A stretch of DNA of 45,773 nt from Prevotella brunnea (GCF_008016795.1 NZ_SDIK01000072.1:1-45773); one strand, 5' to 3'. Positions 1-8,595 are shown, counted from the stretch's first letter. The notes: generated from the sequence alone by a model not told the origin. Numbers and translations: made by a program.

Positions 1-1
1 A

Positions 2-139
2 GGACTGACTACTATTGTGCGCTTTGTACTGATGGAATACCTCAACATGAATAATTTATTCAACAAGCCGGATGGCGACATGAAACTCATGCTTGAAGCA
101 GCGGCTGAATCGCCACCCGAGGTAACAGAAAATGAATAA
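2..139 (+). CDS. 3' end of an unidentified gene (partial)
   Basis: An open frame enters from the left edge and runs 45 codons to a TAA. The visible C-terminus is mixed helix-forming sequence (IVRFVLMEYLNMNNLF) followed by an acidic tail ending SPPEVTENE. I do not recognise the family. It points towards the broken integrase on the other strand, with about 70 bases between the two stops. It could be cargo of the same degraded integrated element or a host gene at its border. The start lies outside the window, so length and domain content are unknown. Confidence 0.5.
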   Translation, partial: GLTTIVRFVLMEYLNMNNLFNKPDGDMKLMLEAAAESPPEVTENE

Positions 140-210
140 GGGGGCTTGTCACTAACATGCTGTCATCCGAACTATTGTGTCTCAATGAGTTGGAATGAGG
201 ATTTCTATGT

Positions 211-1181
211 TTAGCGGACAGTAATAATTGGAAATACCTTTCCACCTTTTCTGTTAATGTCATAGTACTTTCTTATGATGGCAAGGGGAAAATATCCAGC
301 AGCATGACATTTTCATCTACGCTTGTCTTATACCTCTTGGTGATAAGCCACTTTCTGTCTTCGACAGTAACAATCTTATCGTAGGTAAGATTATATACGT
401 CAATGTAGGCTAATCCTGTGAAGCAGGAAAAAATAAAAATATTCTTTACTAACTCTAGTCTTTCTATGTCAAAGTGTTTCTTCATAATACGGAGAACCTC
501 TTCTTCTGTGAGATAACCACGATCTACCAACTCGTAGTGTAGTTTGTGGTTTGCAAACGGATCATGCATAATAAGTCCTCTGTTCCTCGCATAGTTCACG
601 ACCGTCTTCAAGTTTCTCAATTTCTTGGTGGTAGTATTATGTACCCCGCCTACAACTGAGGTCAGATACAATTCAAAGTCTTGGACAACGGCACTTGTTA
701 GTTCTGACAACCCAATGTCTCTGCGGTGATATTTTGCCTGTAGGAAGCTTTGAAAGTTCTGCCTCACCACCTTGTACTTATAAAACGTTCCCTTTGTCAG
801 CGTCTTGCCAACTTGTTGCGTGATGGAGTCAATATATTTATCAAAGACAGGGAGAAAAGTTGTAAATTCCTTATCTGTTCCAAGAAACACTGACCTGATA
901 AGATCTAAGGACAAGCTTTCAGAGGTTTCATATTTCCTATAGATCTGCATCAAAGTTGTTGTCAGTGCATCTATTGATGCATTGACGGAGAGAGCTTCTG
1001 CCGTTCTACCAATCATTCTGCTGGTTTTGTTGCTCCATTTAGATTTATCCACGAAAATTTTAGTGGATCCAAGATTAGCCATTTCGCCTCCGAGATACAT
1101 TCGGAGCATTACAGGCGATTTTCCTTCTTTGTTCTCGTAGTTGGAACGTAGGTAGTAGGATACCTTGAAAGTCGTTTTCAT
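211..1181 (-). pseudogene. Tyrosine recombinase/integrase, frameshifted and truncated
   Basis: Bacteroides-type site-specific integrase. The intact 302-codon stretch holds an N-terminal arm-binding segment (starting MKTTFKVSYYLRSN), a SAM-like core-binding domain (about residues 105-205) and the beginning of the catalytic domain, including FTGLAYIDVYNL and WLITKRYKT. After LLDI the frame is lost at a GGGGAAAA run near 284-293. Shifting frame recovers a further integrase-like segment (IIRKYYDINRKGGKVFPII) that ends at a TAA at 211-213. The HxLRH box and the nucleophilic tyrosine are absent, and family members are usually about 400 residues, so this cannot be an active recombinase. It lies just beyond the 3' end of tRNA-Met, as expected for an element inserted at a tRNA. 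The start at 1181 is the only plausible ATG before the family N-terminus. Confidence 0.85.
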
Positions 1182-1494
1182 AACGCATCATTTTTTAGTG
1201 TAGCTTTCTTGGCTACAAAGTTCAACATAAATTGTTGAAAACGAGATATTTGTATGCCGTCAATTAGGTAGTCATTTTCCATTCACTGCTACATTTTTTT
1301 GAGAGTCTGCTTTTGTGTAGCAGTTTCTGTAGCAGAAAATGACCGAATGATGACTATCAAAAGGTATGGTTTGGCAGTCAAACGGATATGGATAAAAAAC
1401 AAAAAATCGCTGTAAAACCTTGATTTTACAGCGATTATCCTTGTTTTGAAGGCTAAAATGACGTGTTGTTTGACGTCCTCTTGAAACCTCTTTG
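1182..1494. other. Intergenic region between integrase remnant and tRNA-Met
   Basis: No gene is seen. It holds a perfect 7+7 palindrome (TTCAACA / TGTTGAA, 1221-1239), a smaller one (TAGC / GCTA, 1201-1215), and several inverted copies of TGCTAC/GTAGCA and ATTTTC/GAAAAT between about 1270 and 1350. This pattern fits the old attachment and regulatory region of the integrase, but no attachment core duplicated from the tRNA was found. The tRNA terminator is at 1405-1436. Confidence 0.5.
1400..1436 (-). terminator. Rho-independent terminator of tRNA-Met
   Basis: A 13-bp perfect stem (AATCGCTGTAAAA at 1405-1417 against 1424-1436) with a 6-nt loop. On the minus strand it is followed by a run of Ts, which fits termination of the tRNA transcript about 60 nt past its 3' end. 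Confidence 0.8.
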
Positions 1495-1568
1495 TGGACC
1501 AGCCTGGGCTTGAACCAGGGACCTCCAGATTATGAGTCTGTTGCTCTAACCAACTGAGCTACAAGTCC
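1495..1568 (-). tRNA. tRNA-Met(CAT)
   Basis: A complete 74-nt cloverleaf on the minus strand: acceptor GGACTTG/CTGGTCC with one T-T mismatch, D-stem GCTC/GAGC, anticodon loop CTCATAA (anticodon CAT), T-arm CCTGG-TTCAAGC-CCAGG, and discriminator A. CCA is not encoded. The loop and D-arm resemble elongator tRNA-Met, but the lysidine-modified tRNA-Ile2 also has a CAT anticodon and is not excluded. The initiator type is unlikely, because it would need a GGG/CCC anticodon stem. Its 3' end faces the integrase remnant. Confidence 0.9.
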
Positions 1569-1693
1569 GGGAATTTTGATAATTCGGCTGCAAAGATAAT
1601 CAAAAAAGCTGAAAGAGAGAAATAAGGGATGATATTTTTAGCGTTTTAACACATTTTGGATGGGATGAGAGGGTATTTCACGCCGATTTACCG

Positions 1694-1701
1694 TATCTTT
1701 G
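1694..1701 (+). promoter_or_regulatory. Bacteroidetes -7 box (TATCTTTG) upstream of ribF
   Basis: An exact TAnnTTTG match, giving a leader of about 165 nt before the chosen ribF start. The long leader has no recognisable riboswitch. Confidence 0.6.
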
Positions 1702-1871
1702 CCAAAGTTTAAGGACATGTTCCGCGAAGTCTTGATAAAGATTGGGGCAGTGCATGTTCTGTTTTGATGATGATTAGGCGACGAGATAACCGCAGGTGAG
1801 GAAAAAGGATTTGCTCACGTGTATTTCGCATCTTGACGGATTTTCATCACAAAGGTTCAAGCACAGCAATC

Positions 1872-2807
1872 ATGAGAATAATAGATTTAACAACTGCCGA
1901 CGATATCGAACTCGCGCCTTCGGTTGCCACCATTGGCTTCTTCGATGGGGTGCATCGGGGACATCAGTTCCTTCTTCAAAATGTGGTGAAAGCGGCAGTG
2001 GCTTCCGGGATGGAGTCGATGGCGATTACTTTTGATGCGCATCCGCGCGCGGTGCTTCATTCGGATTATCAGCCGAAGATGCTCTCATCGCTCAATGAGA
2101 AGCTTTACCATCTGCGCCAAACGCAATTGGATAACACGGTGGTTTTGCATTTTGATGAACAATTGGCACATTTTTCCGCGAAGGAGTTCATGGATATTGT
2201 GCTGAGAAAACGACTGAATGTGCGTCGGCTCGTCATGGGTTATGACAACCGGTTTGGGCATCACCACCGCGAAACTTTCGACGATTACGTGCGTTATGGT
2301 GCGGAAGTAGGGATTGAGGTGCTGAAGAGTTCCGCTTTTATGATAGAGGGTACGGAGGTGAGTTCTTCGGTCGTGCGTCGGCTCATTGAGACCGGGGACA
2401 TGCCCTTTGCCAACAAATGTTTGGGCTATCCCTATCAGATGGAAGGTGTGGTGATTCCCGGCTTTCAGAATGGGCGACGGTTGGGTTTTCCGACCGCGAA
2501 TCTCAGTCCCACTGCAGATAAGTTGATACCCGCTCCGGGTGTATATGCGGTAAGGGTGTATATCGCCGGGGAGGAAAAGGCTCATGGAGGAATGATTAAC
2601 ATTGGCGTTCGCCCCACGTTTCATGGAAGGAAACAATCGGTTGAGGTGAACATTTTCGATTATGAAGGAAACTTATATCGTCAGCGCTTGCGCATCTTGT
2701 TTTTCCGGCATATCCGCGAAGAGCGAAAGTTCGATACCGCGGAGCAACTGACCGAACAGTTGCGCAGGGACAAGGCGATGGCAGAGGTCATTCTCGAGGC
2801 AAACTAA
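1872..2807 (+). CDS. ribF: Bifunctional riboflavin kinase/FAD synthetase RibF
   Basis: Phosphorylates riboflavin to FMN and adenylylates FMN to FAD, in the cytoplasm. The protein is 311 residues, normal for the family. The N-terminal nucleotidyltransferase domain carries VATIGFFDGVHRGH (residues about 18-31, the HxGH-type ATP site). The C-terminal flavokinase domain, from about residue 185, has GFQNGRRLGFPTANL and the late NIGVRPTF strand. The frame is open further upstream to an ATG at 1833, but MRIIDLTT at 1872 aligns with normal RibF N-termini, so that start is used. The CPBP protease gene follows after 38 nt and is probably co-transcribed. Confidence 0.93.
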   Translation: MRIIDLTTADDIELAPSVATIGFFDGVHRGHQFLLQNVVKAAVASGMESMAITFDAHPRAVLHSDYQPKMLSSLNEKLYHLRQTQLDNTVVLHFDEQLAHFSAKEFMDIVLRKRLNVRRLVMGYDNRFGHHHRETFDDYVRYGAEVGIEVLKSSAFMIEGTEVSSSVVRRLIETGDMPFANKCLGYPYQMEGVVIPGFQNGRRLGFPTANLSPTADKLIPAPGVYAVRVYIAGEEKAHGGMINIGVRPTFHGRKQSVEVNIFDYEGNLYRQRLRILFFRHIREERKFDTAEQLTEQLRRDKAMAEVILEAN

Positions 2808-2845
2808 CGCGCTGAGTTTTTCAAGAATACAAAAACATTAGGAAC

Positions 2846-3682
2846 ATGAACAAGAAGGAGATAGCAAATTCGTTGCTTTATGTGATGTTATTTGTTGCCG
2901 TCTTTTTTCTTTTGCAATTCTCTTTCCAACTGATTTCGGTGGCTATCTTCGCTTTTCTGAATGATGTCGGGTTTCAGATGGTGGAGGAAGGGTTGCGAGA
3001 GGGAAAATATAGCGCGGTGATAGTCATTGGCAGCATCTTTAGTTCTCTGACGGCAATCGTCCTGTTTGCCAAACTCGGATGGGCGCCGGTTTCGCGCTCT
3101 TATTTGAAAACGAAACCTTGTGGTGTGCTCTTTTGGGCGATGATTTTGGCGATAGGTGCTATTCTTCCATTGGAGTTTGCGTACGAGAAAGTGCAGATTG
3201 TCATGTCGAAAAGCACGCAACAGCTTTTTGAAGGTATCATGCGAGAGCCTTGGGGGTATGTGGCAATCGGCATTTTGGCACCGATAGCCGAAGAAATGAT
3301 CTTTCGGGGCGGTATTCTCCGTAAGCTGCTTTCCGCCTTTGATGGTAAATGTGCGTGGTGTGCCATCGTGCTTTCAGCTCTTATCTTCGCCCTTGTGCAT
3401 TTGAATCTTGCTCAAGGCGTGCATGCCTTTATCATGGGGCTGCTGTTGGGGTGGATGTATATGCGTACGCGCAGCGTCGTTCCCGGGATAGCGTTCCATT
3501 GGGTGAATAATACTGTTGCCTATCTAATGTTTCATCTTATGCCGGAACTCTCGGACGGACAGCTTCTCGATTTATTTCATGGCAATGAGCGGTTGATGCA
3601 CGGAGGGCTGTTCTTCTCGCTCTGCATCCTTTTACCGGCTATCTTTCAATTGACAAGAAGGATGAAGCGAGCTGACGCGTAA
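2846..3682 (+). CDS. CPBP family intramembrane metalloprotease (CAAX protease-like)
   Basis: A multi-span membrane protein of 278 residues with the CPBP/Abi signature: EEMIFRGG (E149, E150, R154), then HLNLAQ (H185) and FHWVNN (H218), the glutamate and histidine residues that form the metal site within the membrane in Rce1-like proteases. About seven hydrophobic segments are visible (residues about 9-37, 57-76, 94-113, 137-150, 171-187, 191-206, 212-231). Substrate is unknown; bacterial members are linked to bacteriocin immunity or membrane protein processing. It lies 38 nt after ribF, and a weak hairpin follows it at 3705-3724. Confidence 0.85.
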   Translation: MNKKEIANSLLYVMLFVAVFFLLQFSFQLISVAIFAFLNDVGFQMVEEGLREGKYSAVIVIGSIFSSLTAIVLFAKLGWAPVSRSYLKTKPCGVLFWAMILAIGAILPLEFAYEKVQIVMSKSTQQLFEGIMREPWGYVAIGILAPIAEEMIFRGGILRKLLSAFDGKCAWCAIVLSALIFALVHLNLAQGVHAFIMGLLLGWMYMRTRSVVPGIAFHWVNNTVAYLMFHLMPELSDGQLLDLFHGNERLMHGGLFFSLCILLPAIFQLTRRMKRADA

Positions 3683-3704
3683 GTGGGACTTATGGGTAAA
3701 GCTT

Positions 3705-3724
3705 CAAAGAGTGCTCGCTCTTTG
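3705..3724 (+). terminator. Hairpin after CPBP gene, possible weak terminator
   Basis: A 7-bp perfect stem CAAAGAG/CTCTTTG with a 6-nt loop between the CPBP gene and the ATPase promoter. No U-tract follows, so a terminator role is only suggested by its position. Confidence 0.35.
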
Positions 3725-3766
3725 ACTCCACTATGGTAAAAATCATGAATATTGGTGAATAACGAC

Positions 3767-3774
3767 TATCTTTG
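3767..3774 (+). promoter_or_regulatory. -7 box (TATCTTTG) of the P-type ATPase
   Basis: An exact TAnnTTTG match 18 nt before the ATG at 3793, predicting a leader of only about 10-12 nt. A possible TTG start at 3772 lies inside this box and so cannot be the true start. Confidence 0.75.
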
Positions 3775-3792
3775 CACACGATAAGAATCTTT

Positions 3793-6480
3793 ATGGAACA
3801 TAAGCAACATTACGAAGGGCTTACCGATTTTGAAGTTCAAGCCAGCAGATTGAAATACGGTAGAAACGTTTTGACGCCACCTGTCCAAACATCCTTGTGG
3901 AAACGCTTTATCGTAAAATTTCGCGACCCACTGATTATCATTCTTTTGGTTGCCGGCAGTTTGTCGATAGGCATTTCCTTTTATGAATACTTCGGCTTAG
4001 GCATTGATGCCACGGTCTTCTTTGAGCCGGTAGGCATCTTCATTGCCATTTTGTTGGCAACCGGTCTGGCATTCCTTTTTGAAGAGAGAGCAAATCGCGC
4101 CTTCACCATATTAAATAAGGTGAACGATGAAGAAATGGTCGAGGTGATAAGAAACGGAAATGCCACGAAAGTGCCTAAGTGTGATGTCGTTGTTGGCGAT
4201 TTGGTGCTGTTGAATACCGGTGCCGACATTCCTGCCGATGGCGAGTTGCTAAATGCCGTTCAGCTCCATATCGACGAATCTTCTCTGACCGGAGAACCCA
4301 TCTGTCATAAAAGTGTCAATAGAGATGAGTTTGACGAACACGCGACTTATCCCTCAAATCATGTCCTACGCGGGACGAAAGTTATGGAGGGACACGGGCT
4401 CTTCCGGGTGGAAAAAGTGGGTGATGCCACTGAAAACGGAAAGGTGTTTGTTTCAGCGCAGATAGACAACAGTGTGAAAACTCCACTCACCGAGCAGTTA
4501 GACCGTCTTGGGAAATTGGTTACATGGGGAAGCTATAGTTTCGCCGGACTGATTTTAGCGGGACGTCTCTTCATGTTTTTCATGGAGTATAGTTTCGATT
4601 GGGTCTTTTTCTTGCAGTATTTTCTCAATAGCATCATGATTTGCGTAACGCTCATTGTTGTGGCAGTTCCGGAAGGGCTACCCATGGCGGTAACGCTTAG
4701 TTTGGCTTACTCCATGCGCCGTATGCTGAAGACTAACAACCTCGTGAGAAAGATGCACGCCTGCGAGACGATGGGAGCCACAACGGTTATATGTACGGAT
4801 AAGACCGGCACACTGACTCAAAATCAAATGCGCGTCTATGCCATAAGCTTCGATGAGAAAGATACTACCTGCCGGGCACTCATGCGAGAAGGAATTGCCG
4901 TTAATTCCACGGCATCGCTCGACCTGACCGACCCGGAACATTCCTTGACATTGGGAAATCCAACGGAAGGCGCGCTCCTGTTGTGGTTACATGAACAGGG
5001 AGAAGACTATCGAGAACTGCGCTCCGACGCTGAGATTATAGACGAGTTGCCTTTCTCCACCGAGCGCAAGTTTATGGCGACTGTGGTAAAGTCATCGCTC
5101 CTCCCGGGAAAGGTCATTCTCTATATAAAAGGCGCCACCGACATCATTCGCAACTACTGTACCACCATTTCCGGTAATTCCTCGTGGGACGAGATTACGC
5201 ACCGGCTCGGTATATGGCAAAATCAGGCAATGCGGACGTTGGGCTTCGCTTGTAGGATATTGCCGGAGAAAACCATCAAGGACTTGAAATCCGTATCGAT
5301 AGAGAGCATCATACGTGAGGAAGCAGCTTTCACGTTCCTTGGCATTGTTGCCATTTCCGATCCGGTGAGAAAGGAAGTTCCGGCAGCGGTGAGGGAATGC
5401 ATAAACGCGGGAATAGCGATAAAGATTGTAACCGGCGACACCCCGGGGACAGCGAAAGAGATTGGCAGACAAGTAGGGCTGTGGTCGGAAGCAGATGGAG
5501 AACGTGCCATTATCACCGGACCGGAGTTCGCCATGCTTACAGATGAAGCATTGCGAGCGCGTGTTGCCGACCTGAAAATCATGGCTCGGGCGCGCCCTAT
5601 GGACAAAAAACGGCTGGTGGAAACATTGCAAGCGGAGAATCAGGTCGTGGCGGTCACAGGCGATGGAACCAATGATGCCCCCGCATTAAAGGCGGCGCAC
5701 GTGGGACTGTCCATGGGCGATGGCACAAGTGTGGCAAAAGAGGCATCCGACATAACCATTGTCGATAACTCCTTTCGCTCCATTGGCAAGGCAGTTATGT
5801 GGGGACGCAGCCTGTATCAGAACATCCAGCGTTTCATCCTTTTCCAACTTACGGTGAATGTCGTTGCTTGTTTCATCGTTTTGGCAGGTGCTTTCATGGG
5901 AACGCAAAGTCCGCTCACCGTTACGCAGATGCTGTGGGTGAACCTCATCATGGACACCTTCGCTGCCATGGCGTTGGCCTCATTGCCACCAACCGAAAAA
6001 GTAATGCGCGATAAACCTCGAGATAGAAAGGCTTTCATTATCACGCGTTCCATGGCCATTAACATATTGGCAGTGGGTGGGTTCTTCTTCTTTTTATTGT
6101 TGGCGTTCCTTTATATTTTGGAACATGCCACCGTTACGGGAATGGCAGACTTGTTGCGTTTGCAAATCGGAGACCACAAGCACATGAGCCCTTACGAACT
6201 GAGTCTGTTCTTCACCGTTTTCGTCATGCTTCAATTTTGGAACATGTTTAACGCCAGAGCTTACGCCACGGGAAGGAGTGCTTTCCACTTCAAAGGCTGT
6301 GAGGGATTTGGAACGATTGTGTTCTTTATCTTTATCGGTCAGGTACTCATCATCGAACTCGGAGGTCAGATGTTCAATGTTACGCCACTTTCCCTGCAAG
6401 ATTGGGTGGTGATAATCGTCTCCACGTCTTTCGTGCTCTGGGTAGGTGAACTTCTGCGCCTGTGGGATAAAAAACGATGA
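3793..6480 (+). CDS. Calcium-translocating P-type ATPase, PMCA-type (P2B-like)
   Basis: Inner-membrane cation pump of 895 residues that couples ATP hydrolysis to ion export, probably Ca2+. Visible elements in order: cation-ATPase N-domain (about 1-60), actuator motif TGEP (166-169), membrane motif VPEGLP (PEGLP 293-297, the P2-type calcium site helix), phosphorylation motif DKTGTLT (D336), a KGA nucleotide-binding segment (KGATDI), TGDGTNDAP hinge (622-630), and a C-terminal block of about six membrane helices containing NLIMDTFAAMALA. Length and motif order fit bacterial calcium ATPases; the substrate is assigned by family. It is transcribed from its own promoter, and a dispersed ~330-bp repeat begins 23 nt after the stop. 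Confidence 0.92.
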   Translation: MEHKQHYEGLTDFEVQASRLKYGRNVLTPPVQTSLWKRFIVKFRDPLIIILLVAGSLSIGISFYEYFGLGIDATVFFEPVGIFIAILLATGLAFLFEERANRAFTILNKVNDEEMVEVIRNGNATKVPKCDVVVGDLVLLNTGADIPADGELLNAVQLHIDESSLTGEPICHKSVNRDEFDEHATYPSNHVLRGTKVMEGHGLFRVEKVGDATENGKVFVSAQIDNSVKTPLTEQLDRLGKLVTWGSYSFAGLILAGRLFMFFMEYSFDWVFFLQYFLNSIMICVTLIVVAVPEGLPMAVTLSLAYSMRRMLKTNNLVRKMHACETMGATTVICTDKTGTLTQNQMRVYAISFDEKDTTCRALMREGIAVNSTASLDLTDPEHSLTLGNPTEGALLLWLHEQGEDYRELRSDAEIIDELPFSTERKFMATVVKSSLLPGKVILYIKGATDIIRNYCTTISGNSSWDEITHRLGIWQNQAMRTLGFACRILPEKTIKDLKSVSIESIIREEAAFTFLGIVAISDPVRKEVPAAVRECINAGIAIKIVTGDTPGTAKEIGRQVGLWSEADGERAIITGPEFAMLTDEALRARVADLKIMARARPMDKKRLVETLQAENQVVAVTGDGTNDAPALKAAHVGLSMGDGTSVAKEASDITIVDNSFRSIGKAVMWGRSLYQNIQRFILFQLTVNVVACFIVLAGAFMGTQSPLTVTQMLWVNLIMDTFAAMALASLPPTEKVMRDKPRDRKAFIITRSMAINILAVGGFFFFLLLAFLYILEHATVTGMADLLRLQIGDHKHMSPYELSLFFTVFVMLQFWNMFNARAYATGRSAFHFKGCEGFGTIVFFIFIGQVLIIELGGQMFNVTPLSLQDWVVIIVSTSFVLWVGELLRLWDKKR

Positions 6481-6503
6481 GTGGAGGCGCGAAACAAAAA
6501 TAT

Positions 6504-6834
6504 CAATAGCATTTCTAAATAATTTTGTAAAACCTCACGCAAAGCTCTATTAAATCATGAGATTTGACGTGTCTTTTCAATGTCGAACAACGCATACTTC
6601 CTTATGTCTCCAATTCATGTTCAGGCGACGGTAAACAGATTCTTGATACCGAATATACGCCCTGCCATCGTCTTTGAAATTATATGACAAAATCAAGATC
6701 TGAGGAGTGTTTTATAATTTACTGATAATCAGGATAATATAAATTGATATTTAAAAGCTAAGCTTTTGCACTGCAATACATGACCTTTTGCATTGCAAAA
6801 GGTAAGCTTTTGGAAAGTGAAAGCTAAGCTTTTT
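6504..6834 (+). repeat. Dispersed ~330-bp repeat, copy A
   Basis: 331 bp matching copies at 21147-21475 (minus) and 41408-41739 by eye. Shared blocks are a head containing ATTTTGTAAAACCTCACGC, a central CAATTCATGTTCAGG and TTCTTGATACCGAA, CTGATAATCA at 6722-6731, and a tail of palindromes. The tail palindromes are AAAAGCTAAGCTTTT (6753-6767), ACCTTTTGCA/TGCAAAAGGT (6783-6803) and AAAGCTAAGCTTT (6820-6832). It lies immediately 3' of the ATPase gene, in the same orientation. No coding frame is conserved between the copies. Confidence 0.8.
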
Positions 6835-6879
6835 ATAGACAGAATGCGAATAATTTTTAAGTATCCGATATTAATCGCC

Positions 6880-6910
6880 TTTGTGTGCTATAGTCATTTT
6901 ACTACTTTTG
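6880..6910 (+). promoter_or_regulatory. Orphan consensus promoter (TTTG-N19-TACTTTTG)
   Basis: TTTG at 6880-6883, a 19-nt spacer and TACTTTTG at 6903-6910 match the Bacteroidetes promoter in both boxes and spacing. No plus-strand protein gene follows before the hairpin at 7010. Confidence 0.55.
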
Positions 6911-6916
6911 CTCCAA

Positions 6917-7042
6917 AAACTTTATGTTTGTACTCAACGAAACAAATGTGTTGTAAGCATCCAATATTTGCCCCATTATCTCAGATTTTAACGAACTATT
7001 GATAATTAGGAGGGCGTGCCAAAGCCGGCACGCCCTCTTGTT
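6917..7042 (+). ncRNA. Candidate small RNA, ~120 nt
   Basis: Bounded by the orphan promoter and the strong GC-rich hairpin at 7010-7037 followed by TTGTTAATT. It resembles no family I recognise. The spanned reading frames have no convincing start or codon pattern. The hairpin could instead serve only pepD on the other strand, so the RNA is a proposal rather than a call. Confidence 0.3.
7010..7037. terminator. Strong hairpin, probably bidirectional terminator
   Basis: An 11-bp perfect GC-rich stem (GAGGGCGTGCC / GGCACGCCCTC) with a 6-nt loop, 64 nt beyond the pepD stop. Its flanks are AT-rich on both sides but lack a pure U-run, so direction is uncertain. Confidence 0.7.
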
Positions 7043-7100
7043 AATTATAATAATGAATGAGATGATTAAGCTTTCTTCATCACGAAGAGAGGCTTTAGAA

Positions 7101-8555
7101 TTACTTCTCGGGAATAGCCTCGAGAGTTTTTATCAGCAAGTCCCAGAATGGCTTGGCTGTTGCAATTTCAAAACGCTCTGTGGCGGTGTGCGGGCTGCGA
7201 ATGGTCGGACCGAGACTGACAACATCAAGATGAGGATACTTGCCGAGAATGATGGAGCACTCAAGTCCGGCGTGATCTACCTGTACGATAGCTTCCTCGC
7301 CATTCAATTCCTTATAAGTCTTCTTTAGTAAATTCAAGATTTCGCTGTCAGGGTTGGGATCCCATCCGCCGTAGCTTGCGCTAAGTTCGGTTTTCATACC
7401 TGCCATGTCGAAGCAGCTCTTGAGCTGATTGACCACGTAGTCTTTCATGTCCTCGCGTGAAGAACGTGCCAGAATCTTTATATCAGCCTTGTTGGCGTTG
7501 ATATTTACGATGGCGAGGTTGGATGAGGTCTCGACAACGTGTGGATAAACGGGAATCATGCGCACAATACCGTTGTGGCATGCGTAGATGGCATTGATGA
7601 GATTGTCTTGTATTTCAGCAGGTACAAGTGCGACAGGTTTCTCTACCTCCTCCGTGAAGAATTCCACGTTCTTTTCTATTGTCTTATATTCATTTTCCAC
7701 GAGAGCGCGTTGTTTCTCAACCATCTCTTTCAGAGCTGCCACCTTGTCTTTTGCTAATGCGAGTACAACTTCCGCCTTGAACGGAATGGCGTTGCGCATA
7801 TTGCCCCCCTGCCAGTAAGCAAGGCGTGCGCCTAATTCTACCACAGCCTTTCTTACGAGGCGAACCATCTCTTTGTTGGCGTTGGCGCGTCCCTCATTGA
7901 TTTCAAGTCCGGAGTGTCCTCCCTTCAATCCTTTCAGCGTAACTTTTATGGCGGCTTCTTGGTCGTTAGGCATTTCTTTATACTCAAGAGTGGAAGTAAT
8001 GTCAATACCACCTGCCGAACCAATAACGAACTTACCCCATGTTTCAGAGTCGATGTTCATAAGGATGTCGCCGTTCAATTCTCCTTTTGGAAGGTCGTTA
8101 GCACCGTACATTCCTGTTTCCTCGTCCTTTGTGATGAGACCTTCGATTGGTCCGTGCTTCAATGTCTTATCCTCCATGATACCCATGATGGCCGCAACAC
8201 CAATTCCATCGTCTGCACCCAGTGTGGTGTTGTTGGCATATACCCATCCATCGGTGATGTGTGTCTCAATGGGGTCAGTCTCGAAGTTATGTTTGCTGTC
8301 GGGGCTCTTTTGCGGAACCATGTCCATGTGAGCCTGAAGAATGACTCCCTTGCGGTTCTCGTAGCCGGGACTTGCCGGTTTACGCATGAGAACATTTCCG
8401 GCTTCATCAACGCGAGCTTCCACTCCTACCTTCTTAGCAAAGTCGAGCAAGAAAGCCTGAACTTTTTCCATGTGTCCCGATGGACGCGGAACCTTTGTCA
8501 ATTCGTCAAAATTACGCCAGAGAGCCTCCGGACTTAGATTTCTGATTTCACTCAT
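7101..8555 (-). CDS. pepD: Aminoacyl-histidine dipeptidase (M20 family)
   Basis: Zinc dipeptidase of 484 residues, cleaving Xaa-His and other dipeptides in the cytoplasm. The catalytic domain shows HMDMVPQK (H76, D78), LGADDGIG (D115) and KDEETGM (E145/E146), the metal-bridging and general-base residues of M20C peptidases. The lid/dimerisation domain follows with GLKGGHSGLEINEGRANAN. The C-terminus contains the metal histidine in IRSPHTATERF. The frame is open upstream to 8633, inside the neighbouring gene, but MSEIRNLSPE at 8555 matches the family N-terminus. It lies 40 nt downstream of the flippase-like gene and no -7 box is seen between them, so the two are probably one transcript. Confidence 0.93.
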   Translation of the reverse strand: MSEIRNLSPEALWRNFDELTKVPRPSGHMEKVQAFLLDFAKKVGVEARVDEAGNVLMRKPASPGYENRKGVILQAHMDMVPQKSPDSKHNFETDPIETHITDGWVYANNTTLGADDGIGVAAIMGIMEDKTLKHGPIEGLITKDEETGMYGANDLPKGELNGDILMNIDSETWGKFVIGSAGGIDITSTLEYKEMPNDQEAAIKVTLKGLKGGHSGLEINEGRANANKEMVRLVRKAVVELGARLAYWQGGNMRNAIPFKAEVVLALAKDKVAALKEMVEKQRALVENEYKTIEKNVEFFTEEVEKPVALVPAEIQDNLINAIYACHNGIVRMIPVYPHVVETSSNLAIVNINANKADIKILARSSREDMKDYVVNQLKSCFDMAGMKTELSASYGGWDPNPDSEILNLLKKTYKELNGEEAIVQVDHAGLECSIILGKYPHLDVVSLGPTIRSPHTATERFEIATAKPFWDLLIKTLEAIPEK

Positions 8556-8595
8556 AGTTTTGTTTATTTTAAGGGTTAGTATTTTGATATATTTC

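Noticed and set aside
1702..1871. FMN riboswitch in the long ribF leader
   Set aside because: A GGGGCAG piece is present, but the diagnostic ACCGGCGGT block and the other conserved RFN stems are missing.
3772..3792. TTG start giving a 902-residue P-type ATPase
   Set aside because: The TTG lies inside the -7 box; ATG at 3793 fits the promoter and the family N-terminus. The same reasoning applies at 9633; at 18168 the TTG sits within about 10 nt of the box.
6793..7002. 69-residue plus-strand reading frame
   Set aside because: It starts inside repeat copy A, has no promoter at the right place and shows low-complexity, non-protein-like composition.
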